NCBI GenBank assembly: GCA_949752795.1
Contig: OX457061.1
Span: 43,928,338 to 43,992,337 of the forward strand
DNA length: 64,000 bases
Reading direction: 5' to 3'
Origin: Hyperoodon ampullatus
Lineage: Eukaryota; Chordata; Mammalia; Artiodactyla; Ziphiidae
Shown here piece after piece: positions 1 through 11,429 of this stretch. Position 1 is the stretch's first letter, and every line of letters begins with the position of its first letter. The position numbers and the translations under genes were made by a program. The notes below the pieces were generated by a model. It was not told the origin of the DNA, searched no databases, and was given only the letters and a program-made list of their open reading frames with translations.

Positions 1-329
1 TGTCAGCAGGGCTCTCCTGGGGCTGGCCTATGCATTTGCATAGCAGATCTCTCCAAACCAGAATCATACAAGTTCTTACCAACAGAGAGTTGCTTATTTG
101 CCTTAAATTCAAATGACTAATTGTCTTTGATCACATGCTCTGTGATCAAAAAATGAATTTTGCCAAAGGTATGGTCATTAGCAAATAGCAAGACAAAAGG
201 TGCCCAGTTCACAAATAATAACCTGTTTTTCACTCTGGGTCTGAAAGCTCTCCACCTGACTCCAGCTTGTAATGTACAACTTTTCTGCTCTCTGTGTTTC
301 CCTGTAAGGGGGTGAGAATGGCATGTGTC
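1..329. other. Unclassified single-copy-like sequence
   Basis: I recognise no gene or repeat. An octamer-like ATTTGCAT lies at 34-41, nearly palindromic with its flanks, but a single octamer is weak evidence of function. Confidence 0.4.
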
Positions 330-400
330 TTGCTCACCATTGCATCCCTCACATAGTGGCTGGCATGTAGCAGAAGCCCAGTCAGTATTTGTTGGATATT
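330..400 (+). repeat. L2/MIR 3'-end relic
   Basis: The text around 'tggctggcatgtagcag' followed by 'cagtatttgttgga' matches the shared 3' tail of L2 and MIR elements (tgcctggcacatagtagg...tgttga). It is short and diverged, so L2 and MIR cannot be told apart. Confidence 0.5.
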
Positions 401-874
401 TTATGTGCACACATGTGCCTGAAAAAAAGGCTGCTATGCAACCTGCCACCCTTGCAATACTTACTCCTCATGGAAGGATTCGTCTGATTTCCAGGGAGAT
501 CCCCTAGGCTTGGGTTGGAGGGGTGCAGAGGGTGGAGGCTGCTGGCTTCTCCATTCTCCCAGCAGTTCCAGTGATGATGCACCTGGACGTTAAATACCTA
601 CGAGGACCTAAATATGCCCACCCACACGGATGAGCATGTTTGTATGCAACTGCTTCCTTTAAGAGACATTTGGGCAATTGAGCCAATTATAGCAGCCACA
701 CACAGGCTGATCTTGGGATACCTGGACACTGGGCAGCTTGCAGAAATCTGCTGCTTCAAGTCACCACGCTGGAAAAGTAGCAAATGGTTCTGCAAAGCCA
801 CCAAGACTGTCTGGCCCAGTGCTGTGACAGGGAACAGTGACAAGGAAGAAGGGGCACAGAGTCACCATCTATTG
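401..874. other. Unclassified sequence, no gene seen
   Basis: Open frames of up to 135 codons on the plus strand and 81 on the minus strand overlap here. Neither has convincing splice signals or a recognisable domain, and the longer one runs into the MIR relic downstream. Confidence 0.4.
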
Positions 875-1045
875 AGCATGTCACTGAGTGTTTTACATAC
901 ATTGTCTCATTGTTATCCTCACATTAGAACTGAGAAAACAGCCTTCAAAGGTCAGGTAGCTTGCCCAAGCTTACTCAGCTCTCAAGGAGCAGAGCTGGGA
1001 GGCAAACTCAGGTTTGTTTGAAGCCAAACCCCATGTTCTCTCCAC
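875..1045 (-). repeat. MIR SINE relic
   Basis: Reading the plus strand gives the reverse complement of MIR: 'ttttacatacattgtctcat' for its 3' part, then 'aactgagaaaac', then 'agcttgcccaagcttactcagct' for the region after the tRNA-like head. It is old and diverged, with no visible target-site duplication. Confidence 0.75.
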
Positions 1046-1691
1046 CCCTCCACTTGGTTTGCTGAAGGGCCCCTAGATTCCATATACAATTCTGTTCTTC
1101 CTTTTCTGAGAGCAGCATTTTGCCTGTACTTGAGCATGTGCACTCCTGTTCCAATGACAACTTATTCGTCAGGTGAGTTTCTAGTAAAATAGGTCCCACG
1201 GAATGCAAACACTCCCTTCAGTGTGAACATTTGCTCTCCCACTTTCCCCCTTCTTAATCTGTTTATCTTCCCTCTGACTTCCTGTCCTTTCTGCCTATAT
1301 CTTGGGCTTGCAATGACAGCCCTGTGACCCTCAAAGCTAAAACATATGCCAAGCCCTGGCGCTAAATAGTTTAATTTAATTAGGTCCTGGGATGGCCAAG
1401 TTCACTGCTGACATCATTTCTCAGAATCCAGCAGGGCACAGCCCTTTTGCCTAAGGACACAGTGTTAGGGTCCAGAACCAGGAGCTGACCTTGCCCTCTA
1501 GAGGGCGAGGCTCCAGTGGCGCGGGCCCTCCACAGGTGCTAGAAGTCTTCTCCGAAAAGCTAAGTGTGCTATCTGGGTTCAGAGCTTCAGAGATGTGATA
1601 AAGCAGGAGGCATCATGTAGTTCTAACCAAGGGAAAAGGTGTCCTATTGGTGTGAAGAGAGGACAATGGTTGGTTAATGGGCAGAACTTAA
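1046..1691. other. Unclassified sequence, no gene seen
   Basis: I recognise no coding region or repeat. A short GC-rich patch lies near 1495-1545, too small to call a CpG island. Confidence 0.4.
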
Positions 1692-1704
1692 AGACCAACC
1701 AGGA

Positions 1705-2070
1705 GGGGACTTCCCTGGTGGTGCAGTGGTTAAGAATCCGCCTGCCAATGCAGGGGACACGGGTTCGAGCCCTGGTCCCGGAAGATCCCACATGCCACGG
1801 AGCAACTAAGCCCGTGTCACATCTACTGAGCCTGTGTTCTAGAACCCATGAGCCACAACTACTGAAGCCCATGTGCTGCAACGACAGAAGCCCATGTGCC
1901 ACAACAAGAGCTCTAGCCCATGCACAGCAAGAGAAGGCACTGAAATGAGAAGCCCGCACACCGCAATGAAGAGTAGCCCCTGCTCGCCACAACTAGAGAA
2001 AGCTGGCGTGGCAACAAAGACACAACACAGCCAAAAATTAATTAATTAATTAATTAAAAAAATAAAAAAG
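1705..2070 (+). mobile_element. Long-form CHR SINE (CHR-1-like)
   Basis: The element begins with the CHR head (ggacttccctggtggtgcag) carrying a Pol III A box. A B-box-like ggttcgagccc follows, then the long CHR body with repeated 'cacaactactgaagccc' units, and a tail of taat repeats and A-runs. It is flanked by a target-site duplication of about 13 bp (agaccaacc-rgga at 1692-1704 and 2071-2083, one mismatch), so it is a complete L1-mobilised insertion. Confidence 0.93.
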
Positions 2071-2083
2071 AGACCAACCGGGA

Positions 2084-2626
2084 AGCTGCCTCAGGGACAT
2101 CTGTCATTAGGCAGCAGGGACCCAGCCACTGGCCTGATGGTCAAAGCCAAGATCCCAGGTCCAAAAGGCTTGGCAGGAGCAAATCAGAAGCCGAGGTGTG
2201 CAAGGGTTGGCATCTGGGCAAGTTAACAAAACCTGGACTTGGGCAAGAGGTTCAGGCATCAGAACTAGAGCTCAGGGTGGAGACCACATCTAGGGATAGA
2301 AGCTGATTGGAACACATCAACTAATTCTCCAATTCTCTGACACCAACTCGGTGTCCCACAATTCAACTCAATTGGAGTCAGCATCAAACTCCACAGGTTA
2401 AGGGTTCAGTCCCACAAAACTGCCCTCGCTTGGAAACCAGTCACAAGTATTGGGTCCCCAAGTAACCTGCACTTCTATCTGAAAGTCAGGGGCTCCCACT
2501 ATCTCCTCCCCCTCAGTTTTGATAATTTACTAGATGACTCACAGAACTCAAGAAAATGCTGTACTTACTATTACAGTTTATCACAAAAGTACAAATGAAC
2601 AGCCAGATAAAGAGGTACTAGGGTGT
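2084..2626. repeat. Probable ancient repeat, unclassified; includes plain flank
   Basis: From about 2330 the text (ctctgacaccaactcggtgt, caggttaagggttcagtccc, gactcacagaactcaagaaa) resembles a common old mammalian interspersed repeat that I cannot name with certainty. It is cut at its 3' side by the next SINE. Nothing coding is seen. Confidence 0.35.
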
Positions 2627-2830
2627 GGGCTTCCCTGGTGGCACAGTGATTGAGAGTCCGCCTGCCGATGCAGGGGACATGGGTTCGTGCCCCGGTCCGG
2701 GAGGATCCCACATGCTGCGGAGCAACTGGGCCCATGAGCCATGGCCACTGAGCCTGAGCGTCTGGAGCCTGTGCTCCGCAATGGGAGAGGCCACAACAGT
2801 AAGAGGCCTGTGTACCGCAAAAAAAAAAAA
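2627..2830 (+). mobile_element. Short-form CHR SINE
   Basis: The A-box head, the 'ccgatgcaggggacatgggt' B-box region, the 'cgtctggagcctgtgctccg' body and an A-tail identify the short CHR form of about 205 bp. I found no clear target-site duplication. Confidence 0.92.
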
Positions 2831-3365
2831 GAACAATACAAACCAGTATAATGGTAAATGCAAATTACTCTATATATTTATAAATACACAGAATTACAGA
2901 ATCAGAGAGTTAGCGCTCAGAGGACCTTAGAAATCTGCATGTCCAACTAGTCCAATCCTAACTACACACATATATTTCACATCTCCAGTTAAGGGGAACC
3001 TCACACCCATCAGAGCAGCCCACAGCCCATTTCTGAGACTGCTAATTGTTAGCAAAGTGTTCCTTGAATAACTGGACTGCCCAGCTTCAGAGTCTGGACA
3101 ATCCACACCGTACTCCAGCCCCGAGGAGAATGACCCACACAACACTGGGAATCCTACAAGCCCAGATGGACCAGAAGTCCAGGTCCCTTCCTGGGAACTC
3201 CATCCTCTGACCCAGGCAAGAATACTGCTGGGACTTGCTCCTGGTCAAGGGCCAATCCTTGGGTTCCCGTCTCTTTGCTGGAACCAGAACCCAGAACACA
3301 CCTGCGGCAAACACTGCTAGACATGTGTCCAAACACATTCCCTCTCTCCTTATTAACAAGATTGT
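2831..3365. other. Sequence between two SINEs, possible old repeat remnant
   Basis: The segment around 2895-3060 (cagaggaccttagaaatctg; ctgctaattgttagcaaag) resembles a low-copy ancient mammalian repeat, but I cannot assign a family. No gene is seen. Confidence 0.3.
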
Positions 3366-3512
3366 GGGACTTCCCTGGTGGCACAGTGGTTAAGAATCTG
3401 CCTGCCAACGCAGGGGACATGGGTTTGATTCCTGGTCCGAGAAGATCCCACGTGCCACGGAGCAACTAAGCCCATGCACCACAACTACTAAGTCTGTACT
3501 CTAGAGCCCACG
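3366..3512 (+). mobile_element. 3'-truncated long-form CHR SINE
   Basis: The CHR head and tRNA-like region are present (gggacttccctggtggcaca; gggtttgattcctggtccg). The element stops after 'ctctagagcccacgagg' without the rest of the long body or an A-tail. A later deletion or internal priming could explain this. Confidence 0.85.
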
Positions 3513-4560
3513 AGGAGCTGGAATGAGGAGGTAAGAGAATTAACTAGTTTGGTAACAAGAAAACCTCAGAGAAGTGACTGCTTAGATTCAGAGATTCCTC
3601 CATTTCCAAAATTTTGCACTTGGATAACTAGGACAGTGATTTGCCACTCATGGAAATGTGAAGAAGCAGGGCTGGTTTGGAGGAGAAGATGAGTTCCTTG
3701 ACAAATGCTGAGCTTAAAGCAATAGTAAAATATCCTGATTGAGAGGATTGGTAAGTGGCTGGAAATGTGGGACTAACACTCAATTGAAAACTCAAGTAGA
3801 GATATAGAGTCAGGAGTCATCACTATCATGCTGATAAGCAGTAAACAAAAGTGGATTTGTTTACTGGGCCAAATGGCTGATTGAATGGTAAGGGAAAAGG
3901 CAAGAGAAGACAAATGACTATTCTTTAAAAAGTCACGGCTGCCTGTCATGAGCCAGGTACTGTCCTAGGTGCTAGGAATGCAGAGGAGAGCCTCATTAGT
4001 TCAGTAGAACCACAGACTGATTCTGGCACAAAAAAAGTCCTTTGTGCTGCCCCCAATGCAAAACTGTGGACAGCCTATTGGGCAATTACCACCAGCTTGT
4101 GCATTTCTGCATCCAGGCCACTGACTAAATTAGAAGATGGGTAGTTTTTTACTCCTAGAACTCACTTCCTCTACAAAGCCCATGTTTCTTGACCTCCATG
4201 GAATCCTATGAGTGATATATTTTTTATTTACTTATGCATCTCAAAAAGGCAAAATTCCCTCTCACACTCCCATCTTCCCTATTTTTCTTACGCGTTGGAT
4301 TTTATCCAATGTTCTTAAATTCCTCTTTTAAAAAAAAGAATTACCTTTAAAGAAATGCCTTTCAGAGAAGTATATACATTTTGAAGTTTGTAGATACATA
4401 TATTCCAGCCCTCACATCTCCATCTCTCTTTGCAGGGGACTCCCTCCGAGCAGTTTTGTGCAGGGAGTCAAGGAGCAGAAAAGTCATTCCCTGCTTGGGG
4501 TAGAGGCAGACAAGTCAGAAAATTGTGGGAACTTGGTTTTTGGCCTCCAAGTGGGGGGAA
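3513..4560. other. Unclassified sequence with a possible MIR/L2 fragment
   Basis: A MIR/L2-like motif (gagccaggtactgtcctagg) lies at about 3950-3985. Otherwise I recognise no gene or repeat. Confidence 0.35.
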
Positions 4561-4611
4561 AAAAAAAAAAGGAACAGCCCTCAGGCTCCATATGTTAAAA
4601 ACTACACAGAG

Positions 4612-4622
4612 TTTTATTTATT
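4612..4622 (-). terminator. Candidate polyadenylation signals
   Basis: Two overlapping AATAAA hexamers on the minus strand lie downstream of the TAA stop at 4705. GT-containing and then T-rich sequence follows (down to about 4561), as expected after a cleavage site. The support is positional only. Confidence 0.4.
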
Positions 4623-4704
4623 TATCAACATTTCTCTTTGTCTCATGATATGAAAGAGGCTAATAGAAGTTACATGAATGTTAAAGGAGAGAATCTTTTT
4701 CACC

Positions 4705-4866
4705 TTAGTGGTGTTTCTGGTATAGAAAAAGGTTATTTTTTTTCCTCCTCAAGTTTGGACTCCAGTTTACCAAGTGGTCAGCATTCTTCACAGTCAGCCC
4801 TTTGAGTGCTTCATATTCTTTGTACTTGTTACAGAAAACCAGGACCTGTTGGGTCACTGCTGAGAA
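4705..4866 (-). CDS. Candidate terminal coding exon of an unrecognised host gene
   Basis: On the minus strand a textbook 3' splice site is visible: a branch-point match (tgctaac) about 20 nt before a ctgcag acceptor ending at 4867. The exon opens in phase 0 with Phe-Ser-Ala and encodes about 53 residues rich in Lys, Asn and Tyr, with a WSPNLRRKK motif and a C-terminal YQKHH, then a TAA stop at 4705-4707. Two overlapping AATAAA signals (4622-4613) follow 80-95 nt downstream, with T-rich sequence beyond. I do not recognise the protein. It is not from any repeat I know. Upstream exons would lie at higher coordinates; I found none that is convincing. A chance match, or an exon of a decayed gene, remains possible. 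Confidence 0.45.
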   Translation of the reverse strand, partial: FSAVTQQVLVFCNKYKEYEALKGLTVKNADHLVNWSPNLRRKKNNLFLYQKHH

Positions 4867-4893
4867 CTGCAGAAATGGCAATGGCGTTAGCAC

Positions 4894-5879
4894 TCATATA
4901 TAAAGAAATCCATTGCTTATGCATATTTTGATTCTCTTTTTTCCAAAAGTTAATTTAAAAAATGGTTTTAAAAACAGAAAGGTGAGTCCTTGAGTTTTCT
5001 TCTTCTCACAAGAGCCTCTAAGATTTTTTTAAGAGGCCATCATTAGTATATTTTCAGTGGAGTCTCTAGTGATCTGCAATTTAATTCGGTTAAGATAACA
5101 TGATTTTCCATGATCAATCACAATTCTGAGTTTGTTTAAAGATAGAATAAGAGGCTTCAATAATCATCATTGTGAATATATATTTGGCCAAGGTGACTTT
5201 TTTCCATTGAACATAATTTTTAGAGGATGAAGTTCCCAGGAAACAATGCATTTAAGACACTGAAAACAAAATATGTTCTTTATTCAGTGTTGCCTTTGCC
5301 TATTCAAAGAAAGAGATTCTTCCACCAACTACACTTAAAAAAAAAAAAAAAAAGAGTGGCTAGAAACTTTAACATTGATGCAGCATCCAAGCAAGTGACT
5401 TGTTTGTTTGAGCAAGGTAGAGGTCAGCTTGAAAGTCCTCTCTCTCATGTGATCACGTGTGGTGAAGCCACAAAGTGGTCCTGGTCTATGATGGATTAGA
5501 AATTGTAAAAATAACAATAATAAAAGAAAGAAAGAAAAAGAAGAACTGATTCTTCACCACAGACAGTTTGAGAAGCACTGGCTTGCAAAGCTGTTGGTTT
5601 GATGTCCGTACTCTGACACAGCTTGAGGCTTCCAGAGTTTCAAACTACCTGAGTTAAACTTGCACAGAATTCCAAAAATAAAAAATAATTCAATGAAATA
5701 TTTATTTCCAATGAAACTGAGAAGCTGAAATTTCTAAAACCAAGAGAGTAAAAAGAGATTCTGAGTTGCTCCAGTGTTTTCTTTATTTGTGGGAATTTTT
5801 AGAGAATAAAGATACAGTTTTGTATTACACTGTATGTAAAATAAGGCAAAATAAGTTAAGTGTAGGGAAAAACAATGTA
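4894..5879. other. AT-rich unclassified sequence
   Basis: This would be the last intron if the minus-strand exon at 4705-4866 is real. It contains an A-run at 5336-5353 and a GAAA-rich patch near 5524-5540. No gene or repeat was identified. Confidence 0.4.
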
Positions 5880-6345
5880 TTTCCAAAGGAACTCATGACA
5901 GCCTTGTTTATAACAGTGCAAGACTGGAAACAAACTAAATGCCATGAATGAGAGGCTAGTTAATTAGAGTGTGACACCATCATGCAACAAAATAGTTTAT
6001 AGTTGTTAGAAAGATTGAGACATCTCTACATGTCCCAATATGTCAAGATTTTCAGGACATATTATCAAGTTAAAGAAAAAAAAAACAGGGGTGTAAAACA
6101 GCATACGTGGTATGATAACTTGGTATAAAGGTAAGAACACATACATGCACACATGTACATTTAAATGCATGGATTACACTGGGAAGGAGAGAGGAGTTGC
6201 CTCCAGGGAAGTTAACTGGGAACCTGGTATAAAAGGAAAGAGAAGTTGTCTTACTTTTCACCTTTGCCCTTTTGTAACTTTCAAGTTTTGTTCTGTGTGC
6301 AAGTAATTTCTATTCCCAACAACATATTAAAATAATAATTAAAAT
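5880..6345 (+). repeat. Old L1 (L1M-type) 3' end relic
   Basis: The phrases 'cagtgcaagactggaaacaa', 'ccatcatgcaacaaaatag' and 'cacctttgcccttttgtaac' follow the order of a diverged L1M 3' region ending in the 3'UTR. No open frame survives. Confidence 0.5.
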
Positions 6346-7001
6346 ATCAAAAACAGAAATTAGAAATAAATTACTCATGTTCAACCATCCCCAAAAGTTG
6401 AAATGACATCTACTCTTAAATCTCCCTGCGGGGTCTGGCACAGTGCCTTCCATTCAATATTTGTTAAATTGTTGAACTAAAAGTAATAGCTCATATAGAA
6501 TTCAACATACCAAAAAAAAAAGGTCATTCAATATTTATCCTTTAAACTTGATATGTTTTCAAATAACTAAATCATTTTAGCCAAAATGAACAAACTACAT
6601 TATAGGCACAGATTAAACCTCTAAAGCTGCTAAAAGACTCTGGAATCAACTTTAGTATCAAAAGCTTCCTGCAGTGGGATAATTTACCCTGATCAATTTA
6701 ATCAGTAAGTTAAGAAAATCATGAATTTATAATTATATTGTAATTTGACTGGAGAAGATGGGAATTATATGTCATCCATGGGCTGCTCTCAATCTTTCAT
6801 TAATTTATATGAATCCATAGATTCAGCAAGGCTATTCCATGTTTGTTTAGATTGAACCTGAGAAAATAACATTGTTTTGAATGAAAATGAAGATAGCAGT
6901 AAGAAATAAAGGAAATAGTAGGGAATCAGGTATTAGGAGCTCTCTAAGGAAAGTGCAGGACTCTGCTATTCAGAATACAAGACGTAAAAATGTAACATTG
7001 A
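6346..7001. other. AT-rich sequence with an L2/MIR tail fragment
   Basis: At about 6430-6475, 'ctggcacagtgccttccatt' and 'caatatttgttaaattgttga' resemble an L2/MIR 3' tail. No gene is seen. Confidence 0.4.
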
Positions 7002-7206
7002 GGGGCTTCCCTGGTGGCACAGTGGTTGAGAGTCCGCCTGCCGATGCAGGGGACATGGGTTCGTGCCCCGGTCCAGGAAGATCCCACATGCCGCGGAGTG
7101 GCTGGGCCCGTGAGCCATGGCCGCTGAGCCTGCACGTCCGGAGCCTGTGCTCCGCAACGGGAGAGGCCACAACAGTGAGAGGCCCGCGTACCGAAAAAGA
7201 AAAAAA
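7002..7206 (+). mobile_element. Short-form CHR SINE
   Basis: This is a complete short CHR copy with A box, B-box region, 'gagcctgtgctccgcaacgg' body and an A-rich tail. Its shadow frames of 60-120 codons on both strands are not genes. Confidence 0.93.
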
Positions 7207-8329
7207 TTATCAGAGTCTCTAAACACTCATTGTCAATTTCAGTGCTTGTGCCATCAGGGACTAGTAACAAACAACTCACCAACTGGCATAAGTCTGTGAA
7301 CCACACTAAGGGTAGTGCTGAGCTAGACAGCTGTCAGCTTTTGTTTGATGATATAAAAACAAGAGCTACCAGGCTTGGAGCAACTACTGTCCTCTGAGCT
7401 CTGCAGTCAGTACTTCACTTTTGCTATCTTCATTCTTTTGAAGTTATTCTCCCCATAAGGGAACCAAAGCCAGTGAGGCTACAGACTTGCTCTAGACTAC
7501 AAAGAAAGGTTCAATGACCAAGGTGGGCTTTTGTTGATGGCCTGGTCCGTAGGGCTCGAATAAAGATGGCTAAGGATATAAGCACATACAGTATTCTCCA
7601 CTGTCTAAGACTCAAATAAGGGTAGGAGGTGCCAGGAAGGCTTCCAAGATACCTGAGTATGAATTGCCTTTGACACTGGCTCCTCTTTATAGCTGCCATT
7701 TTTCCTCCCTCTAAATGCATAGACTTGGAGTTTTGCCAGATTCATTACAATAATCATCTCGGCTCAGAAGCCATTCTGCTCTTTCTCTTTAATGTAGTTT
7801 TGCCCCACAAATGCACGCAAATTCCTCTGGTGCCCTCGAGTCTTAGGTCTTCCAGCTGGAATTGACTTTGTGACCTTCGAACCAGGTGGGGTTAGACATA
7901 AAGTCATCATATTAGGGCTTCATCCTAGCTGTGACAGGCTCCTGACACTGAGCTTTAAGTTTAGTGGAGGTATTTTTGCTGTGTTGGTTGTTTTCATTTG
8001 TCTCCTCAGCTGAATATGAGTGAGTTGGGCCTGATCAATTGCCTCACCCCGTCTACAGACTCGAGCTCTAGGATGCAGGGGAAGCATGCAGGCGAGGGCT
8101 GGGCCTTGGACTTCCCCAACCAGAACTGAGGACAGCAGAGCCCTCCCCGTCAGTCTGCCCTATGGAGCAATCACAGCAGAAGGGGCTCTTGGCACCCAGC
8201 CACAGAGAAGGGTTTCCAGGGCTAGAGCCCAACACAAGATGAAGAAAAGGCAGGTTGGAATCACAGTTGGTGATTATATGGGTTGAGATGGACAAGAGAG
8301 GAGATGAGGCCATATCCTCTATGAGGCTT
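7207..8329. other. Unclassified sequence, no gene seen
   Basis: I recognise no gene or repeat. The minus-strand open frames at 7511-7720 and 8068-8349 lack convincing splice signals or homology that I can name. Confidence 0.4.
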
Positions 8330-8535
8330 TCCATGACCCTCCATGCCAAGTGGACCCTCCCTCCTTTGTGTTACTACCACAGCCTCAGAGTACGTCGCAT
8401 ATTCTTCTCATAGTGCAAGGCAATTATGTGTTTACTTTTTCAGCTCCCACGTGAGGCTTTCACATCCAGGGACTCTCACTCATTTGTGTATCTAGTACGA
8501 TGCCTGGCAATCTGTCAGCGTTCAATAAGCGGGCT
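8330..8535 (+). repeat. L2 LINE 3'-end relic
   Basis: The order 'ccctccctcctttgtgtta', 'actcatttgtgtatctagta', 'gatgcctggcaatctgtcag', 'ttcaataagc' matches the L2 3' end. It is 5' truncated and diverged. Confidence 0.6.
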
Positions 8536-8811
8536 AAGGCAAACCAGTGCCAGTTGAGTCTTACAAACATTAACCAGGGAAGTCCTCTGGGCAAGATGAG
8601 CAAGAGTGCTATGAAAATCCAAATTCCTTTTTAAGACCTGAAAGTAGAAATCAAGAGTTTAGAAAGCCTCTAAACTCTACATGTCAAAGCAATCTTGTCC
8701 CAGGAGTTCTTTTACAAGTTCAACAAAATAAACCAAAATCATGAATTAAAAAATAAAAAAGAGCCCCTGTCAATGTCATTGTTAAGGATCAAGCTTTCTT
8801 AGAAATGAAAA

Positions 8812-9246
8812 ATGGGAGCTGGAAATTCCCAGGAGCACCAAGCCAGCTGGTCTAAATACAAATCAGGCCGCTTTCAAGAGCCATGTCATCCCTTCATTCA
8901 ATTTAAAACACTTTTTAAAATTCTTGGCCCACAAAGACTGAATTCAGATATAAACACAAAATCTCACCACTCCTGGCAAGATTTAAAATTTAAGGAAGGA
9001 AAATTATTTTCAGATAAAGATATCCACATAGGCAAGGAAAAACAAATGCTTTCAAAAATCTCAAGGGGTTTCAGCCTGGGACTGGACATCCACTTAGCCT
9101 GTGACTTCCTGCGCAGTAACTCCACCATGCCTGAGCCAGAGCCTAGAGCTTCTGTGATGAAGAAACAAAGGAGAAATCTGGAAACCCCAGCACCATCAGG
9201 AGCTGTGCCCAATGTCACTTCAACCAAATGTAAAATAGCTAGCTAG
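8812..9246 (+). CDS. Hypothetical 144-codon frame, weakly supported
   Basis: The frame starts at ATG in a strong Kozak context (A at -3, G at +4) and begins MGAGNS, which fits an N-myristoylation pattern (Gly2, Ser6). It is basic and has no domain I recognise. Its last seven or so codons come from the inserted L1 3' end, so the stop at 9244-9246 is L1-derived. No promoter, splice site or poly(A) signal ties it to a transcript. The opposite strand is also open for 87 codons over 8964-9227. A chance frame is the likeliest explanation. Confidence 0.12.
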   Translation: MGAGNSQEHQASWSKYKSGRFQEPCHPFIQFKTLFKILGPQRLNSDINTKSHHSWQDLKFKEGKLFSDKDIHIGKEKQMLSKISRGFSLGLDIHLACDFLRSNSTMPEPEPRASVMKKQRRNLETPAPSGAVPNVTSTKCKIAS

Positions 9247-9457
9247 TGGGAAGCAGCAGCATAGCACAGGGAGATCAGCTCGGTGCTTTGTGACCACCTA
9301 GAGGGGTGGGATAGGGAGGGTGGGAGGGAGACACAAGAGGGAGGAGATATGGGGATATATATATATATACATATAGCTGATTCACTTTGTTATACAGCAG
9401 AAACTAACACACCACTGTAAAGCAATTATACTCCAATACAGATTTTAAATAAAAAGA
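9220..9457 (+). mobile_element. 5'-truncated L1 3'UTR (cetartiodactyl type)
   Basis: The sequence runs 'gctagtgggaagcagcagca', 'gggagatcagctcggtgctt', then 'aagcaattatactccaatac' and an A-rich end. It is collinear with the 3' end of the L1 at 47.6-47.9 kb. An AT microsatellite (9355-9373) sits at the same internal place. Confidence 0.87.
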
Positions 9458-11429
9458 AGAAGCAATAGGCCAATAGATACACTGGTCGGCTTTATACCTG
9501 CTGTGGTGGGAGGGTGGACTGAGTGCATAGACAGCTCTTGTGAACCAGCGTGAACAACTCTGGGGGTATCTACTCAGCACTAGCCTATCTCTGCCCTGCT
9601 GAGATAGCAGGTCCCACAAGTGGACCCCATGCCCACGTTAGGACTGTGTGACTCTACCACCCAGCCACAGTGAATGGGCTCAGGGCTGGGTACCTGGCCC
9701 AAGCTGGGTCTCTCCCAGGAATCTGGACCTGGAATCCAGTGCCGGTCAGTAAACCCTTTTTTCTGCTTAAGTTGATTTGAAGGGGGTCTCTGCTACTTTC
9801 AACCAAAGGAAACTTGACCCAGTTCATCAACATATCTGCGGGGGTGTTCAATGGGCAAAAAGCAAACAGGGTCTCTGTAAGTGGAAGTGTCTTCAAATTG
9901 TTTTGGTGAAGGAAGTGATCCTAACATCTGGAATTTTTAGCAGAGACTTCTTTCCCCATTACTCCAAAAGGACTGAGTTAACAGAATTACAAAGACAACT
10001 CCCTCCAACAAGAGTCTTACAAGCAATAACAGCAATTAGTCTAGAAAAGTATAGGTTAAAAAAAATGCAAACTATATATATCTAAATAGATCTGAAGTGC
10101 CTAAAATAGGTATCAGATTTTTTTAACCTAACACTAAAGTCATATGAGCAATCATTAATTGGACTTACTGAAATGTATTGTTTGGCATTTTTCACACTCT
10201 TACCATTTCTTTTATTGTGATGCAGGAAACTTTACACCTACCTATAATTCTAGTTTATCTCATATATAATGATAAAAGGCCAACATAACTTGAGCATCAG
10301 TATGTATTAATATTTCATTATCATTTTGCTTTAGTTTAGCTGGGGAAGAGATGGGTCTTGATAGTATCTATATATATGGTTGATTATGTAACCTGAAATT
10401 TATATCTTAGCATTTAAAAATGCTAAGTGTCTTTTTAGATCTCAATCTGCTTTTGGTTTTTGTTGTTGTGTCCTTTCCTGGACATTGGTCTTTCAGCTGA
10501 GATAGATTTGATTAGATGCTTCCTCCCATCTTTTGCTCACATGCTTTCCTCTGAGTAATGGCCACCCTGACCTCTTTAAAAGTCAAGATGAGCTCAATCT
10601 TTCTCAGGGGCTCAGCTAAAAGTATGGATCTCTTACGTCAGCAAAAATTCACTCTCCCCCAAACGCCATATGGCTCTGCCCCGTTAAGTCATCATTAGGC
10701 CAACTAGAGGTTGTATTCTTAACATCCTTAAGGAGAATGTACACGTGAAAAGTAAGGAGAGGGAATTGATATTGATTCTTGCTATTCTATTTTATAAAAC
10801 ATTCCTTGGGTTGCAAAAACGCAGGCAGAAACTGGTTTCTATTCTAAAGGTCATCAAATATACTTTTAATCCTAAAAATTTAACATTACACCGTAAGTAT
10901 TATCTTTGTGTAGAGCTGCTACCGACCTGTGCTAAGTGCAAATTAGAAAAATTGTACAAATTAGAAAAGGTGTCACTGTAGGCAGACACCACCCTTAGGT
11001 ACTGAGCTTGGCCAGTAGCCCAGGGCCGGATTCCAGGCCCCGCACACCCTCTCAGCCACTTTATGGGTTAGATCAACAGTACAGTCACAGACACTCACCT
11101 GCCTTTGTGGTTGAGAAGCTGTATTTACCTATTTTTCCAGCTATGCATTTGAGAGAGGTGGTATAATAAAAGTGTACAATTTCTACTAACCTATGAACTT
11201 TTGAAAATGAAAAAGTTATGGAAAACTTTGAGATCATCTGTGAAGTTCTTTTCCAACAGACACCTGGGCATAAACATGGAAGAGAAATAAGCAAGAAGCT
11301 GTATTATTAGAAGTTCTGTTTTCGGGGGGAAGCTGGATATACACACAGTGAAGTGAATAAAGTATATTAATCCTAAACCCATACCCTGATGATTTTCTAC
11401 TGGTCCAGACACTCAATAACAATAGCTCA
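9458..11429. other. Mostly AT-rich unclassified sequence
   Basis: Part of 9480-9830 may be an old LTR-like repeat, which I could not assign. From 9850 on I see no repeat or gene. A minus-strand motif cag|gtgagt at about 11090 is a good donor by itself, but no coding exon with an acceptor accompanies it. Confidence 0.35.

Noticed and set aside
7002..7306. Overlapping open frames of 60-120 codons at this and a dozen similar places, on both strands
   Set aside because: All come from CHR SINEs, whose sequence happens to be open in several frames. The same peptides (for example [16 protein letters not shown]) recur wherever a SINE sits.
11085..11412. Minus-strand frames ending at a good donor (cag|gtgagt, about 11090)
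   Set aside because: No acceptor or conserved-looking coding exon accompanies it. A single donor motif is expected by chance at this scale.
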